Source of the DNA: Parasponia andersonii
Lineage: Eukaryota > Streptophyta > Magnoliopsida > Rosales > Cannabaceae
Assembly (NCBI GenBank): GCA_002914805.1
Contig: JXTB01000414.1
Location: 1-64,000, forward strand
Direction of reading: 5' to 3'
DNA: 64,000 nt
Numbering within the stretch: position 1 is the stretch's first letter; the number at the start of each line of letters is the position of its first letter. The notes below the pieces were generated by a model. It was not told where the DNA came from. It was given only the letters and a program-made list of their open reading frames with translations, and ran no database searches. The position numbers and the translations under genes are program-made. Positions 1-10,865 of the stretch are shown here, piece after piece.

Positions 1-20
1 TATTGTTATCATGCCCCCGC
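1..20 (-). other. polypurine tract and start of 3' LTR
   Basis: On the minus strand GCGGGGGCA (20 to 12) directly precedes TGATAACAATA (11 to 1), which is the exact start of the 5' LTR. This is the second-strand priming site and the junction to the 3' LTR. The rest of that LTR is outside the window. The gag-pol frame runs into the LTR without a stop inside the window. Confidence 0.8.
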
Positions 21-3000
21 AAGATGGACGGTGCTGAGGTGAGTCCAATCTTGTTTGTAACGGTGGTGAATTGTTGACGAGATAGCGGCTTGGTGAGTAT
101 ATCGTCAAGCTGATCGGAAGCTGAGACATGGGAGACTCTGAGTAGACCATTTTGAACTTGTTCACGTATGAAATGATAGTCCAAGGCAACATGCTTCATA
201 CGCAAGTGAAACACTGGATTTGCACAAAGGTTTGTGGTCCCAACATTATCACAATAAATCACCGGTTGATGTGGAATAGTGATGCCAAGTTCAGTTAAGA
301 GAGAACAAATCCATTGTAGTTCTGCAGCCGTTGCAGCGACTGATCGATACTCAGCTTCGGTTGAAGAACGAGCAACAATTCTCTGTTTCTTGGAGCTCCA
401 AGAGATAGGATTATGGCCGAGATAAACAATGTAAGCACTTGTGGAAGTAAAATCATCCTTGTTGCCGACCCAGTCGGCATCGGAGAATGCATGAAGAGCA
501 AGAGATGACTTATGACAAAGTGTTATGCCATGATCTAAGGTGCCACAGAGATAACGAAGTAAGCGTTTGACAGCAGCCCAATGCTCAGTCGTTGGCTTAT
601 GCATGAATTGAGAGAGTTTGTTGACCATGTAGCCAATATCTGGTCGGGTCAGTGAGAGATATTGAAGGCTTCCAACAATGGTGCGATACTCTGTAGGATC
701 AGATAAGGTAGTACCGGCATGCAAGGTCAGAGGCGGACTCGTTGCTAGAGGTGTGGAGGCTGGTTTTGCTTCAATCATACGAGTCTTTTGAAGGAAATCA
801 GCAATGTACTTTCGTTGACTGAGAAACAGACCATCAGCATGTGAGAGCACCTCAACACCTAGGAAGTAGTGTAAATTGCCAAGATCCTTTAGAGAGAATT
901 GCGTAGAGAGTTGCTGTAGAAAATGATGTACAGCTTGAGTGTTGTTTCCAGTGACAATGATATCATCAACATAAACAAGAAGATAAAGAATAATTCCTTG
1001 AGTGTTGAATATGAACAGAGAGGCGTCTGATACAGAGTTATGAAAGCCGGAAGTGAGAAGAAATTGACGCAATTCATGATACCAAGCGCGTGGAGCTTGT
1101 TTGAGTCCGTAGATGGCCTTGCGAAGCTTGCAGACATGGTGAGGATTATCACGATCAATGAAGCCTGGAGGTTGAGACATAAACACATCTTCTGAAAGTG
1201 TGCCTTGAAGAAAGGCATTGTTGACATCCAACTGGCGAAGTGACCAGTCGTTGCTTATTGCTAGGTTAAGAACCAGGCGCACAGTGGTAGGTTTGATTAC
1301 TGGATTGAAAGTTTCCGAGTAATCAACCCCCGGGCGTTGATGAAAACCTTTTGCAACCAGACGTGCTTTGTACCTGTCAACAGAACCATCATGCAAATAT
1401 TTAGTACGAAAAATCCATTTACACCCTACCAAGTTTTGGGTAGGATGAGATGGAACAAGTTCCCACGTGCCATTGCGAAGAAGAGCATCAAATTCTGCGG
1501 ACATGGCTTGTCGCCATTTGGGGTCTTTCAAAGCTTGATGAACAGTAGTGGGCTCAAGGGTGGGATGTTGAAGTTCAGTATTGAGGTTAAGTTTCTGAAT
1601 TGTTTTGTGGATGTTGTGTTTGGAGCGAGTAATGATGCCTTTGGGAGAGGATGGCAGTGGATTAGTGGCTGTGGATGTAGTATTAGCGGGAGTAGATGAT
1701 GGGGAGGTGGGTGATAATGTGAGAACTGGGTTGGAGTCAGAGATGGATGCTGGTGGAGATGAGGAAGGATGTTCTTGAGATTGAGATGATATTGAAAGGG
1801 GGGAGGACACAGACGGAAGGGCAGGTAATATCATAGAGCACCACTCAGATGTGGTTGATGAGGTGACACGAGGGAGAGTGAGATTAGAGTTAGCAAGAGG
1901 AAAAATAGACTCAACAAAATGTACATGACGAGAGATGTACAAACGTTTGGATGAGGTATCTAGACATAGATAAGCACTTTGAGTGGACGAATAACTGACG
2001 AAGAGGTAAGGAGTGGATCGAGGTTCAAGTTTATGAGATGTGTAAGGACGAAGCCAGGGATAACAGAGGCAACCAAAACTTCTAAATTTGTTGTAGTTAG
2101 GAACGGTGCCAAAAATTTTAAGAAATGGAGACTCATGGTTGAGAGTGGGTGTAGGAAGGCGATTTATAAGGTATACAGCTGTGGAAAAGGCATAAGACCA
2201 ATAGGAGAGAGGCATAGATGCATGAGAAAGGAGTGAAAGTCCAGTTTCAACAATATGACGATGTCGACGTTCGGAATAGCCATTGTGTTCAGGGGTATGG
2301 GGAGGGGAGGTGAGATGAGAAATATCGTTTATTGTTAGGAATGAAGAAAGAGCTTGATATTCTCCGCCATTATTAGAGTAAAGTGATTTGATTTTACAGT
2401 TGAAGAATTTTTCAATCAAGACCTTGAAGCGAAGGAAAACATCACGAGTATCAGATTTGCGTTTTAGCGGATACAACCATATGTATTTGGTGACGTGATC
2501 AACAAAAATAATATAATACTTAAAATTGTCAATAGAATAAACCGGTGAGGTCCAAACATCCGTGAAGACAATTTCAAGAGGAGAAGAAGTGGATAAAGTA
2601 GACACAGAAAATGGTAATTTATGGCTTTTATTGCAGGAATAAGAATTACAATGAAAATTGAAATGGGAATAACTTGAGACATCTAAATGGAATGATGAGA
2701 CCATATGTTTGAATGTTGATAGTGATGGGTGACCAAGTCTATGATGCCAGGCAGGTAACGTGGTTTTTATTGCAGAGAAGGCCAGTAATGGTGAGGAAGA
2801 AGAAAAGCTAGGCCACTCATAGACTCCATTTTTAGTTTGGCCTTGAAGGAGAATGGCTCCGGTTTGAAGATCCTTCACAAAGAAAGAAGATGGTAAGAAT
2901 TCAACAGAGGCATTGTTAGATTTGCAGAACTGAGAAATGGAGATTAAATTACGTTTCATGTGTGGAACACAGAGAACATTAGAGAGAGTAAAAGAGTGAG

Positions 3001-4141
3001 AAGGAGTAGGAAGAGAGGTTGAACCCGTGTGAGTGATAGGAATTTCAGAACCATCACCAATCATTATTTCATCCAGACCAGTATAGGGGTTGTGAATGGA
3101 AAGGTTTTGAAGATCTGTTGTAACATGATGAGTTGCACCACTGTCCAATAGCCAAGGATCATGTGAGGGTGAGGTTGTGGTGGTAGCAACATGAGCTTGA
3201 GCTTGCCAAGGAGGGGGTGCACGAAGTGGTGGTGAGTTGGCAGGACGGTGTGGTGGTGATGCATGAGGAAACTGTTGGCGGAAGAGAGAGCACTGAGAGG
3301 CAACATGACTTTGAGCACGGCACCACTGGCATTTGCCGAGAAATGGACGAGGTGGTCGGTTGGACTGATGAGGAGCGGACTGTGCTGGAGGATGAGCAGG
3401 CCAAGGTGGACGAGTTCCTGGTGACCGTTGGTTTGAGCGTTGAGTGTGCGTGAGGTGAGCAGAGGCTGGAAAACTTGGGGAGGATGATGGGTTGCGCAAG
3501 GACAACTCTTTGTTGATGAGTTTTTCATGGAGTTCATCAAATGTGATGACCGTGCCGCGGCTATTGACAGCATCAATGACAGATTGAAAGGTGTCATCAA
3601 GACCATCCAAAACTTTCTCAAGTAAGTCTTCATGATCAAGTGGTTTCCCAAGGGCGGCAAGTTCGTCAGCTTTGATCTTTATGGCTTGCATATAGTCGGC
3701 GACAGATTGTGATCCTTTGGAGATGTTCTTCAAGTTGTCTTTGATTTGTTTGATATGGCCACGAGAAAGACGAGCATAAGTGTTGGCGAGAGTCTGCCAA
3801 GCAGCACAAGACGTTTTTGATTGAGTAATGAGCGGCACAAGGTTGGAGGATATCGTGCCAACGAGCGCTTCAAACAGAAGTTTATCTTGTCGCAGCCATG
3901 TCTGATATGCAGGACTGGGGGAAACCGCATTGTGGACGGTGATGGTTGTAGGAGGAGGAGGATGAGAACCGTCAATAAATTTGTGCAAGTCATGTCCGAT
4001 GAGGATGGATTCAATCTGGGTTTTTCAGGAGATATAGTTGGTGGAGGTAAGTTTGATAGAGTTTTGGATGGTGATTAAGGTTAGAGGTCTATCTGGTTCA
4101 TGGGTGTTTGGGAGAACAACTTGAGTATTCCCAGTTGCCAT
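1..4141 (-). pseudogene. copia gag-pol polyprotein with one nonsense codon
   Basis: From the ATG at 4141 a single frame stays open to the window edge (about 1380 codons), apart from a TGA at 4025-4027 (codon 39), where copia gag proteins usually have a Trp. Visible landmarks: CCHC zinc knuckle CQWCRAQSHVASQC (about 3290-3331), protease motif LLDSGATHH (about 3130-3155), GAG-pre-integrase HRLGHPS (about 2735), integrase core (about 2600-2000), RT with YVDDIIVTG (about 950-980), and RNase H with STEAEYRSVAA (about 325-365). In the integrase, the usual SDNGGE reads SNNGGE at 2360-2377, so the second catalytic Asp is Asn. One Cys of the zinc-binding CxxC also appears to be Tyr (2639-2641). No frameshift is needed anywhere. 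The decay is therefore by point mutation and looks fairly recent. Confidence 0.92.
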
Positions 4142-4210
4142 GAGTTGTGTGGTGATCAGAACCTAAACTCGTGTGAGAAGGGGGAAAAAAAAAATGAAGG
4201 TTTTGGAAAG

Positions 4211-4223
4211 GCTCTTGATACCA
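4211..4223 (-). other. primer-binding site, initiator tRNA-Met
   Basis: Minus strand TGGTATCAAGAGC. The first eight bases complement the 3' end of plant initiator tRNA-Met, the usual copia primer. One extra A follows before GAGC, a common variant. It sits just inside the 5' LTR. Confidence 0.85.
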
Positions 4224-4229
4224 TAAAGA

Positions 4230-4446
4230 TGGTAAGAGTGAAGAAAGATATTGCTGTGAATATTTTCTGATGTCTTTCTATTGATTATTATGGTGTTTAA
4301 ATACAAAATACAGCCAAAAATATAGCCTAGAAAATCTACTCTGTTACAACAATTAAAACTAACTTAGACTAATTCAAAGTACCAAAAATCTAGGAACAAC
4401 AAAGTGACTAGCATAAGAATAAGGATTCTGCTATGTATTGTTATCA
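4230..4446 (-). repeat. 5' LTR of the copia element
   Basis: On the minus strand the LTR runs from TGATAACA to CTTACCA, about 217 bp, short but within the copia range. Its ends form the short imperfect inverted repeat TGATAA/TTACCA. A TATA-like stretch (TTTTGTATTTAAACACC, about 4290-4307) lies in the middle, as expected for the U3 promoter. The inner boundary is set by the primer site six bases further in. The outer boundary is set by the identical start of the 3' LTR at positions 1-11. Confidence 0.85.
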
Positions 4447-5559
4447 TATAGATCATTTTTGTCCTACATCAAGTTTACTATTCAATAGAATATAGATCAT
4501 TAACAAACGCATAGTGCATATCATCAAAATCTTCCTTATTTTTTCCCTTTGGTAACCACAAAGTGTCGAAGAAAGGAAAACTTGAATGAAGGCTTCTTCT
4601 TCTTTCATTTTTTTTTTTTTAATTTGTGAAGGCAGGGGGATTATTGGGGTATGTGTGTTTGAGTTAAGAGAGGATTAAGTGTTTAAGCGAAGAGAGGATA
4701 AAACCTCAAAATTGTTAAGTCAACAAAAATATGTGTTCATGTACTTAGCCAGGAAGAGATTATATCACTTAAGATTTTTATGATATTTTAGACTTGATCT
4801 TCAGTTTTGAATCTTAGCTACTAAGTCCAGTCGAGCAAACACAAAAAAAAAAAAAGGACCTTAATTATAATAAGTTAGGCACGCATAGAATAGATTCATT
4901 GCTTTCAGACGAATATGAAATGTGTTCCGAATCCATGTTGTCAAATAGATTCATCAACGGTTGTCCTCTCTATAAAATACACAATACAAACTGATTATTA
5001 TTCAACATGAATTGGGTCCTATTAAAAGAAACTTGAAATACCAAATCTTTCTCACAGAACACAAATAAAAATTCCTATCTTTAGGATCCAAACACAAAAT
5101 CTTCTTTCCACTAACTGGCCACGCCTCTGTGCAGCACGATGAAAGACTCACAAGAAATAAGGTATTAGCATTGATTGTCTTACTATTTTGTTAATGAACA
5201 ACAACAATGGGGATACGGAGATAAATTCTTCTATGAAATATTTTTCACTTGCCAAGGTTGGTATCAAATTGGGAGAGTCATGTAATAACAGAAAGGAAAA
5301 ACAAAGATCATCTTTGCAAAACACCCATGAGCATATAAAAACAGCTCGGCGCCTGAATTTGACCAAGCAAATGGATTCTCAACTGTACAGCAAACCATAT
5401 CTACTCACCGACCGCTATCAAAGGCAATCCCCTGAGGAACAAGCAAAAGAAATGGGAGGGAAAGAAAAAAAAAAAAAGAAAAGAGAAAAAAATGTTGGTT
5501 TGCACCCTGTCAGACATTTTAATCAGCCGCACGCTGTCCCAAATGAATAACCATTTAGC
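4447..5559. other. intergenic spacer and scramblase 3' flank
   Basis: AT-rich DNA between the copia LTR and the 3' end of the scramblase gene. No gene is supported. Short poly-T and poly-A runs (4608-4620, 4843-4854, 5467-5477) are the only structure. The part next to 5560 is presumably the 3' UTR of the minus-strand gene. Confidence 0.6.
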
Positions 5560-8500
5560 TTACCAGCCACCATGTCTTGAAAAATAGTCATTGTCCAACG
5601 ATATAGCAAGAGCAAGAGTCACAGCTCTCTCTGATAAAGTCAGTGGGCGAGCGACATCCAAATCTTGGATCTGCAGCCAGGCGGAAGACCAAATAAGAAG
5701 ATTGAATAAAATAACTAAAACATTGGGTAATAAAAGTATATCTAGGTATGAGAGCCTACCACTTTAGCAGGTCCAGATTTGGAGCTTGGATCAGAACTCC
5801 CAAAGCGAATCACGTATTGACCAGCATCAGTAAAAAGCTGTATCATATTATGGTAGTGATAACATTTCAGAGTGCTATATTTGCAATTTGTCCTCGAGAC
5901 AAAGCAAATTAACCCAAACATTCAAAAATGAAACCAAAAAAATGATGAAAAATCATGTTATGAAAGCGAAACAACCTCAAAGCCGAAACCCCTCCAGTCA
6001 CGATCTATCTCCGCCAGCACTTCTCCATCAATGTCCTTCAAAGTAAAAGTCCAATTCCAGAAGCCAGGGTTTTCAACCACTGCAAACTGCTGGTGCCTAC
6101 AAATTATTTGATGCTTACGCTTCAACGTGAAAATGGCAGAAAAGTACAACTAATTAAAGAACCTAACCTAAGCTCGGCCATTAAAGACTTGGAAAAATCC
6201 GAAGAGAAAAAAATTATAGTGAAATGCAAGATAAGAACTGCAGAATATAGGGCACTGTTGTTGATTAAGTAGTCGAATTAGTTTCAGATTAAAGTATCCC
6301 AAAAAGATAGAAAGAAGGGAAAGGGGGTAAGGAAGTGGGAATTTACCCCAGGTACAAATCATAAATCCTCTTCCACAGATGCCATCGTCTGTGGACCACA
6401 CCAACTTCCTAGAAATTAACAGATGTGACACTATCAGCAACCACACTGCAATACGCTGAAAATCCCAAACGGCAATAATAAGAAAAACTAATAAATAGGC
6501 CCTACCTTACCATTGACCTCTGCATAAATTGAGCTGGTAATCCACCAAAAAGGCCTGCGAACCTAATGATGGTAAACAAATAAATCAGATCTCCAAAAAC
6601 AAAGAGGGCAAAGAAACTTGTCACTGTCCCCACAGCCCAACCCAACACACACACAAAAAAAAAGAAAAAAAGAAAAAAAGAAAAGAAAAAACTCACCCTA
6701 AAAAGCTCGTTACCCACTGCATCAGTTATGTAGGCAACAAAAGGGCGCCTCAAGCGGAGAAACTTCAAAATGAAAAAGAAATCTATACATTAGTACAGAT
6801 CAAACTGGAAACAAATTGAAGACTATATTAGTACAGAGCAAAGATATCTACATCACAGTGAATATTGAATGCACACACCAAATAAATGGATCAAAACATG
6901 TCTTCCAAATCCTACGGGTTGGGAACCATTGCAGGCAGGGTCAATGTGAAGTAGGAATAAAAGGAAATATTTCATTCAGCAAGCAGGTATTCCATTATGT
7001 TACACGTCCCAATCACAAATTATAGGATTCACTGTTCCAAAAGAGGTAATTCTAGAACTTGATGCTTTAGCAAAAAAATTAAAAATAACTAGAAATAAAA
7101 AAAAATGACAGCAGACAGAAATCATAATAGCAGATTTAACAACAAAGAAAGTTTATAAGGTAAGATAATTTCAACAAAAAAATCATAGCCTCAAACCATA
7201 CAACTTATGTATGATGTATCAACAAAAAGGTATAAAATCTTCATCAAGATAAAAAAGAGAGTGATATTTACCTGTCTAGCAATGACATTACTTTGTTCAC
7301 GAATGAAACCTACAGGCTGCAGAACGAAGATAGGTATTAGAAACTTGAAAATCTTTTGAACAATATGCTAACCCTACCATCTTTTAAAGCTCAAAATTGC
7401 CACCAAGAACTCAGGAGAGTGAAATGAATTAGAATGACTACTCACAGATTGGGGATAGCACACATCTACAACTGCATATCGATTTTCCTGGAATATCACC
7501 GAATACAACCTTTAACAAAGATATTGCTAGGAACCATGAAATGAATTAAAAAAAAAAAAAAAACCAAACAAAACAAAATATAATGTGACACTGACAATGC
7601 TTTTTTCAACAATCAATATGGATGCAAACTGCAATCAAATTGCCCAAAACATGATTACATCTTCATACCATGTCAGCATGTGCAATCTAACATAAACATT
7701 CAAAGAAAGAATTACCTGCTCGAAACCAAGGACAAGATTTGCCCACTCTATATCCCTAGTAATTAGCAAATTTGATCTTGCTAGAAGAGGAGCCACCTGG
7801 ACCTAACAAATTGAATGAGTAACAAGTGAGAAATTTCAATATTAATCTGTCAATGGGCATTAAAAAAAGCATTCCATTCATAAGACGGACAAAAAATAAG
7901 GGAAGGTAACAAACTGTATCCTCCTTTTCTTTTCCCTCGATCCTTTTCTGGGCTTCCAATTCTTTTCTAATACTTGAAAACTATTGCAAAAATTATGAAA
8001 AGCTAACAATCTAATGATGCCTTTCATCAATTAAGAGAAGGAAGGTACTGCCGGACGGTCATATATAAGTAAAGCTACCACTTTCAATCCAAGACATAAA
8101 TATCCATAAATTTATTTACCTCTTCTGGAGATTCTGGCCTCAGAAAACCTGAAATCGATTGGCTAAGAGGCGGCTGCTGCACAACTCGTTTGCCCTGGTT
8201 CAAAGAATTCTCTTCGGCAACAGATGTACCCGAAAACAATCTTTCCAGTGAATGGTTGTAAGTAGTTTGAACTTCATATGTTGGTGAACCATTACCACGA
8301 TGCCCATAAACCACTTTTCTTCTCTTTTTCCTAGTGGAGTTTCCCATTCTCCTTTCTGCAACCCAGAGCTGTACAAGAAAACCTCTGTCTAGTTGAGAAT
8401 CATCCCCAGCATTATGTCCGAACTGACGAGATAAAATCAAAGAGCTCTGTTTTGACCGAATGGAATTCGACCCAAATCCCAAAATGGGATTTCTTGCCAA

Positions 8501-8698
8501 GATAAACCCCCTTTCTTGAAAACCTAGAGTCCCAGCTCTTGAGCCATTGAGCTTCGTTCGAGATAGAAAACCATCAAGGACTCGACCCTTTTCAGCATTA
8601 GACCCAAAACCTTGATAATTTCTCGTAGCAGAGAAAATTGATGAGCTGGGTTTTGAAATCTTGGTAAGGCAACATTGCCAGCACCTTCTCCAGCTCAT
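5560..8698 (-). CDS. phospholipid scramblase family protein (PF03803-type)
   Basis: Ten exons join to 415 codons plus stop: 8698-8120, 7802-7716, 7487-7446, 7316-7272, 6762-6697, 6562-6506, 6408-6347, 6096-5976, 5837-5760, 5670-5560. Residues 1 to about 190 form a basic, Ser/Arg-rich N-terminus that could be a mitochondrial presequence. The scramblase domain follows from VQVAPLLARS (about 194) to the end, with LRLRRPFVAYITDA, RRPFWWITSSIYAEV, FWNWTFTLKDIDGE and a C-terminal LALAISLDNDYFSRH. Family members are lipid-binding proteins proposed to move phospholipids between leaflets; plant and yeast relatives (AIM25 type) are linked to mitochondria. The ATG at 8698 begins MSWRRCWQCC. An in-frame ATG at 8821 would add 41 residues, but a CAG acceptor-like site lies just upstream of 8698, so the shorter start is preferred. 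A 48-bp GA tract lies in the 5' leader. Confidence 0.9.
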
Positions 8699-8887
8699 CT
8701 CGAATAAAACTCGCAAAAAATTGCTGCAAAGAAGCCCAATATGAAGATTATAAAGAGCGAAAGTAAGAGAAATGAAAGGAAAAAGACTTGGAATTTTCAG
8801 GGGGATTTTCTTAGAAACCAAACAGTAAAAATGAAAGAAAACACAAATATTGGAAGCGAGAATGAAGTTGTAAGAATAGACAAGAGT

Positions 8888-8890
<3 letters not shown>

Positions 8891-8938
<48 letters not shown>
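8891..8938. repeat. (GA)n microsatellite in 5' leader
   Basis: An uninterrupted GA run of about 48 bp, CT on the strand of the scramblase transcript, 190-240 bp upstream of its ATG. Similar CT/GA tracts sit near the starts of most genes in this window. Confidence 0.95.
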
Positions 8939-8940
<2 letters not shown>

Positions 8941-9021
8941 CCGCGTGCGTCTGACACTGTCGTGAAACTCTCTCTTAAGTTGGGTCTTCTTCCCTCCCAA
9001 GCCGATCGTCTTCGGACAGGA

Positions 9022-9057
<36 letters not shown>

Positions 9058-10865
9058 AAGGAAACTCCTCAAACTTTTTGTCTTTGCTTTTTGCTACAAA
9101 CTTCAAACTTGCTCACTTCTACTGAATCTTGCTACGGCTGCCAATGTTCTTAGGCCCCTTTTGGTTGGGGTATTGGCAAGAAAAGGAACAGAGAAATTGA
9201 CCCGTAAAATGACTTTTTTAGTAGTTTTTTTTTAAATTCATATTTTTAATGGTGTTATGAGCAGTCACACAATTTGCTATCATAAAATTATGATTTTCTT
9301 TAAGATTAATTAGATATTTTAAATTATGTGACATCTGTCGCACAAAGCACAAAATGTTAAAATACTACAAAAAAAAAAAAGGTCATTTTCAAAATATTAT
9401 TTAAAAAATCATTTTAGTCTAAATAACTGCTATTTATGTCAATTTCTCAAAGGAATAGAATTACCACTTATTAGACCCAGCTGATCACTTATAATAATTT
9501 TGAAGTCCAATTTTGACAATACGGCCAGTTTTGATGAAAAACACAGACTCAAGGTTTTATATTTGATATTAATTTTAAAAAAGGATGAATTAATTATTAT
9601 TATTATTATTATTATTGTAAAAAATGCCAAACGTCATTCTTTTATATACGTTTCCCTAAATTGTTAAATAAAAACTAAGGGGTTTACTTATAGGTCATTT
9701 TACTAATCCATAATTGAACCGTAAAGAGAATAAAAATAGGGAAAATATTTCCTTTTTCCATAGGGAAAATATTTCTCTTTTCATCTATTCGTGTATTTAT
9801 TTATTTAGATACAAATTTTGGAGAATCTTTCGCATAGTGTAACTAGGAAGGGATGACTCAATTTTTCATTAAAACTCATTCCTCCTCAAACCCTTTATAT
9901 CTCTTTGTAATATGGACTAGTAACGATGCATGGGTATTAATTAAAGGGTCTTTATTATTAGTTTTTCAAGATATAGAGTAACTTGGCAACACAAACCTTT
10001 TCACAACCATAAAAATGTTATAAGTCGAAACAGATATTTATGTTAATATATTCTTTTAAAAGGATTGATCTCGAGTAAAATCATTCTAAGATTCCAAATA
10101 AAGAACCATTTCAGACGAGAAACTATAAAAGAAGATTCATTTGTGACAATAGGGAGTGAATATTCTTTCCCATTGACCAATTTGCCTTGCGCCGAAGAGG
10201 AATAACCATAACTCACATCTATAGGATTTCAACGGTGTATTGTACAACTCCAACAATCATAAACCATTCTTCTACATCTTAAAAGAAAGACATTACCCCT
10301 TTTTAGAATAGACTTCGACGGAAATACCAAATTACCTAAGAGTCAAATTATTAAATATGTTACAATCACAATATCAAACAATCATCATGCAAATGCAATG
10401 CTTCTGCCTCCAAAAAAAACCAAGGAACAAAATATAACCCCCTCACCGCGGCATCAGAATTCTGAATATGGATCTACAGTAATACAAATTCAAATGATCA
10501 TCTACAATGAATCCACTGCTCCAGGTTTCTATACGTTTTGCTAAATCAATTAAAACAAACAAACAAATCAAGATACATAGCTTTCAAAGGTAATAAATAT
10601 TGGATACCACTAAACTTCAAAGTACCTACTTCATCCACTTCTCACTGCTGATACCTTGTTTGCTGACTATCATAGCTTTCTGCCTTTCTGATCCTCTGAA
10701 CCCCTAAAAGTTTGCTGTACATGACTTCTTCCTAACTTGGCTACCTGCTTCTTCTCATTATTCAAAACAACAGCAGAAATTGCTTTGCCTAGAAAGAAAA
10801 ATTAGCAATAAATGAGGTACTAGCAGTATAAACTTATTGTTCCCTTATCACAATGTACAAGTAAT
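8939..10865. other. intergenic region, no gene seen
   Basis: Spacer between the scramblase 5' end and the PWWP gene 3' end. It holds a poly-T run (9027-9056), a fold-back element (about 9160-9470), a short (TTA)n (9594-9616) and otherwise AT-rich unique DNA. The last few hundred bases before 10866 are probably the 3' UTR of the minus-strand PWWP gene. No ORF here resembles a known family. Confidence 0.6.
9160..9470. repeat. degenerate fold-back (MITE-like) element
   Basis: Two arms match in inverted orientation: GAGAAATTGAC (9191-9201) with GTCAATTTCTC (9438-9448), and further in TAAAATGACTTTTTT (from about 9205) with AAAAAATCATTTTA (about 9404-9417). The left end also begins with ggccccttttggttgg (about 9152), a sequence type common at small plant DNA-element termini. 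There is no coding capacity. The exact ends and any target duplication are not clear. Confidence 0.5.

Larger units (their letters stand above)
1..4446 (-). mobile_element. Ty1/copia LTR retrotransposon, 3' LTR cut by window edge
   Basis: Read on the minus strand this is a nearly full copia element: 5' LTR (4230-4446), primer-binding site (4211-4223), one gag-pol frame (from 4141), a G-rich polypurine tract (12-20) and the first 11 bases of the 3' LTR at the left edge. Domain order is gag, zinc knuckle, protease, integrase, reverse transcriptase, RNase H, the copia order (integrase before RT). The two LTR starts agree over the 11 bases visible (TGATAACAATA). The right flank is tatag (4447-4451), a candidate 5-bp target duplication whose partner lies outside the window. 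The element copies itself through RNA. This copy is probably dead on its own because of a stop codon in gag and altered integrase residues. Confidence 0.95.

Noticed and set aside
3064..3660. A 198-codon minus-strand ORF in the copia gag region
   Set aside because: It is one frame off the gag frame that contains the CCHC knuckle and DSGA protease motif.
3217..4078. Plus-strand ORFs across the copia gag
   Set aside because: Antisense shadows of gag with no family resemblance.
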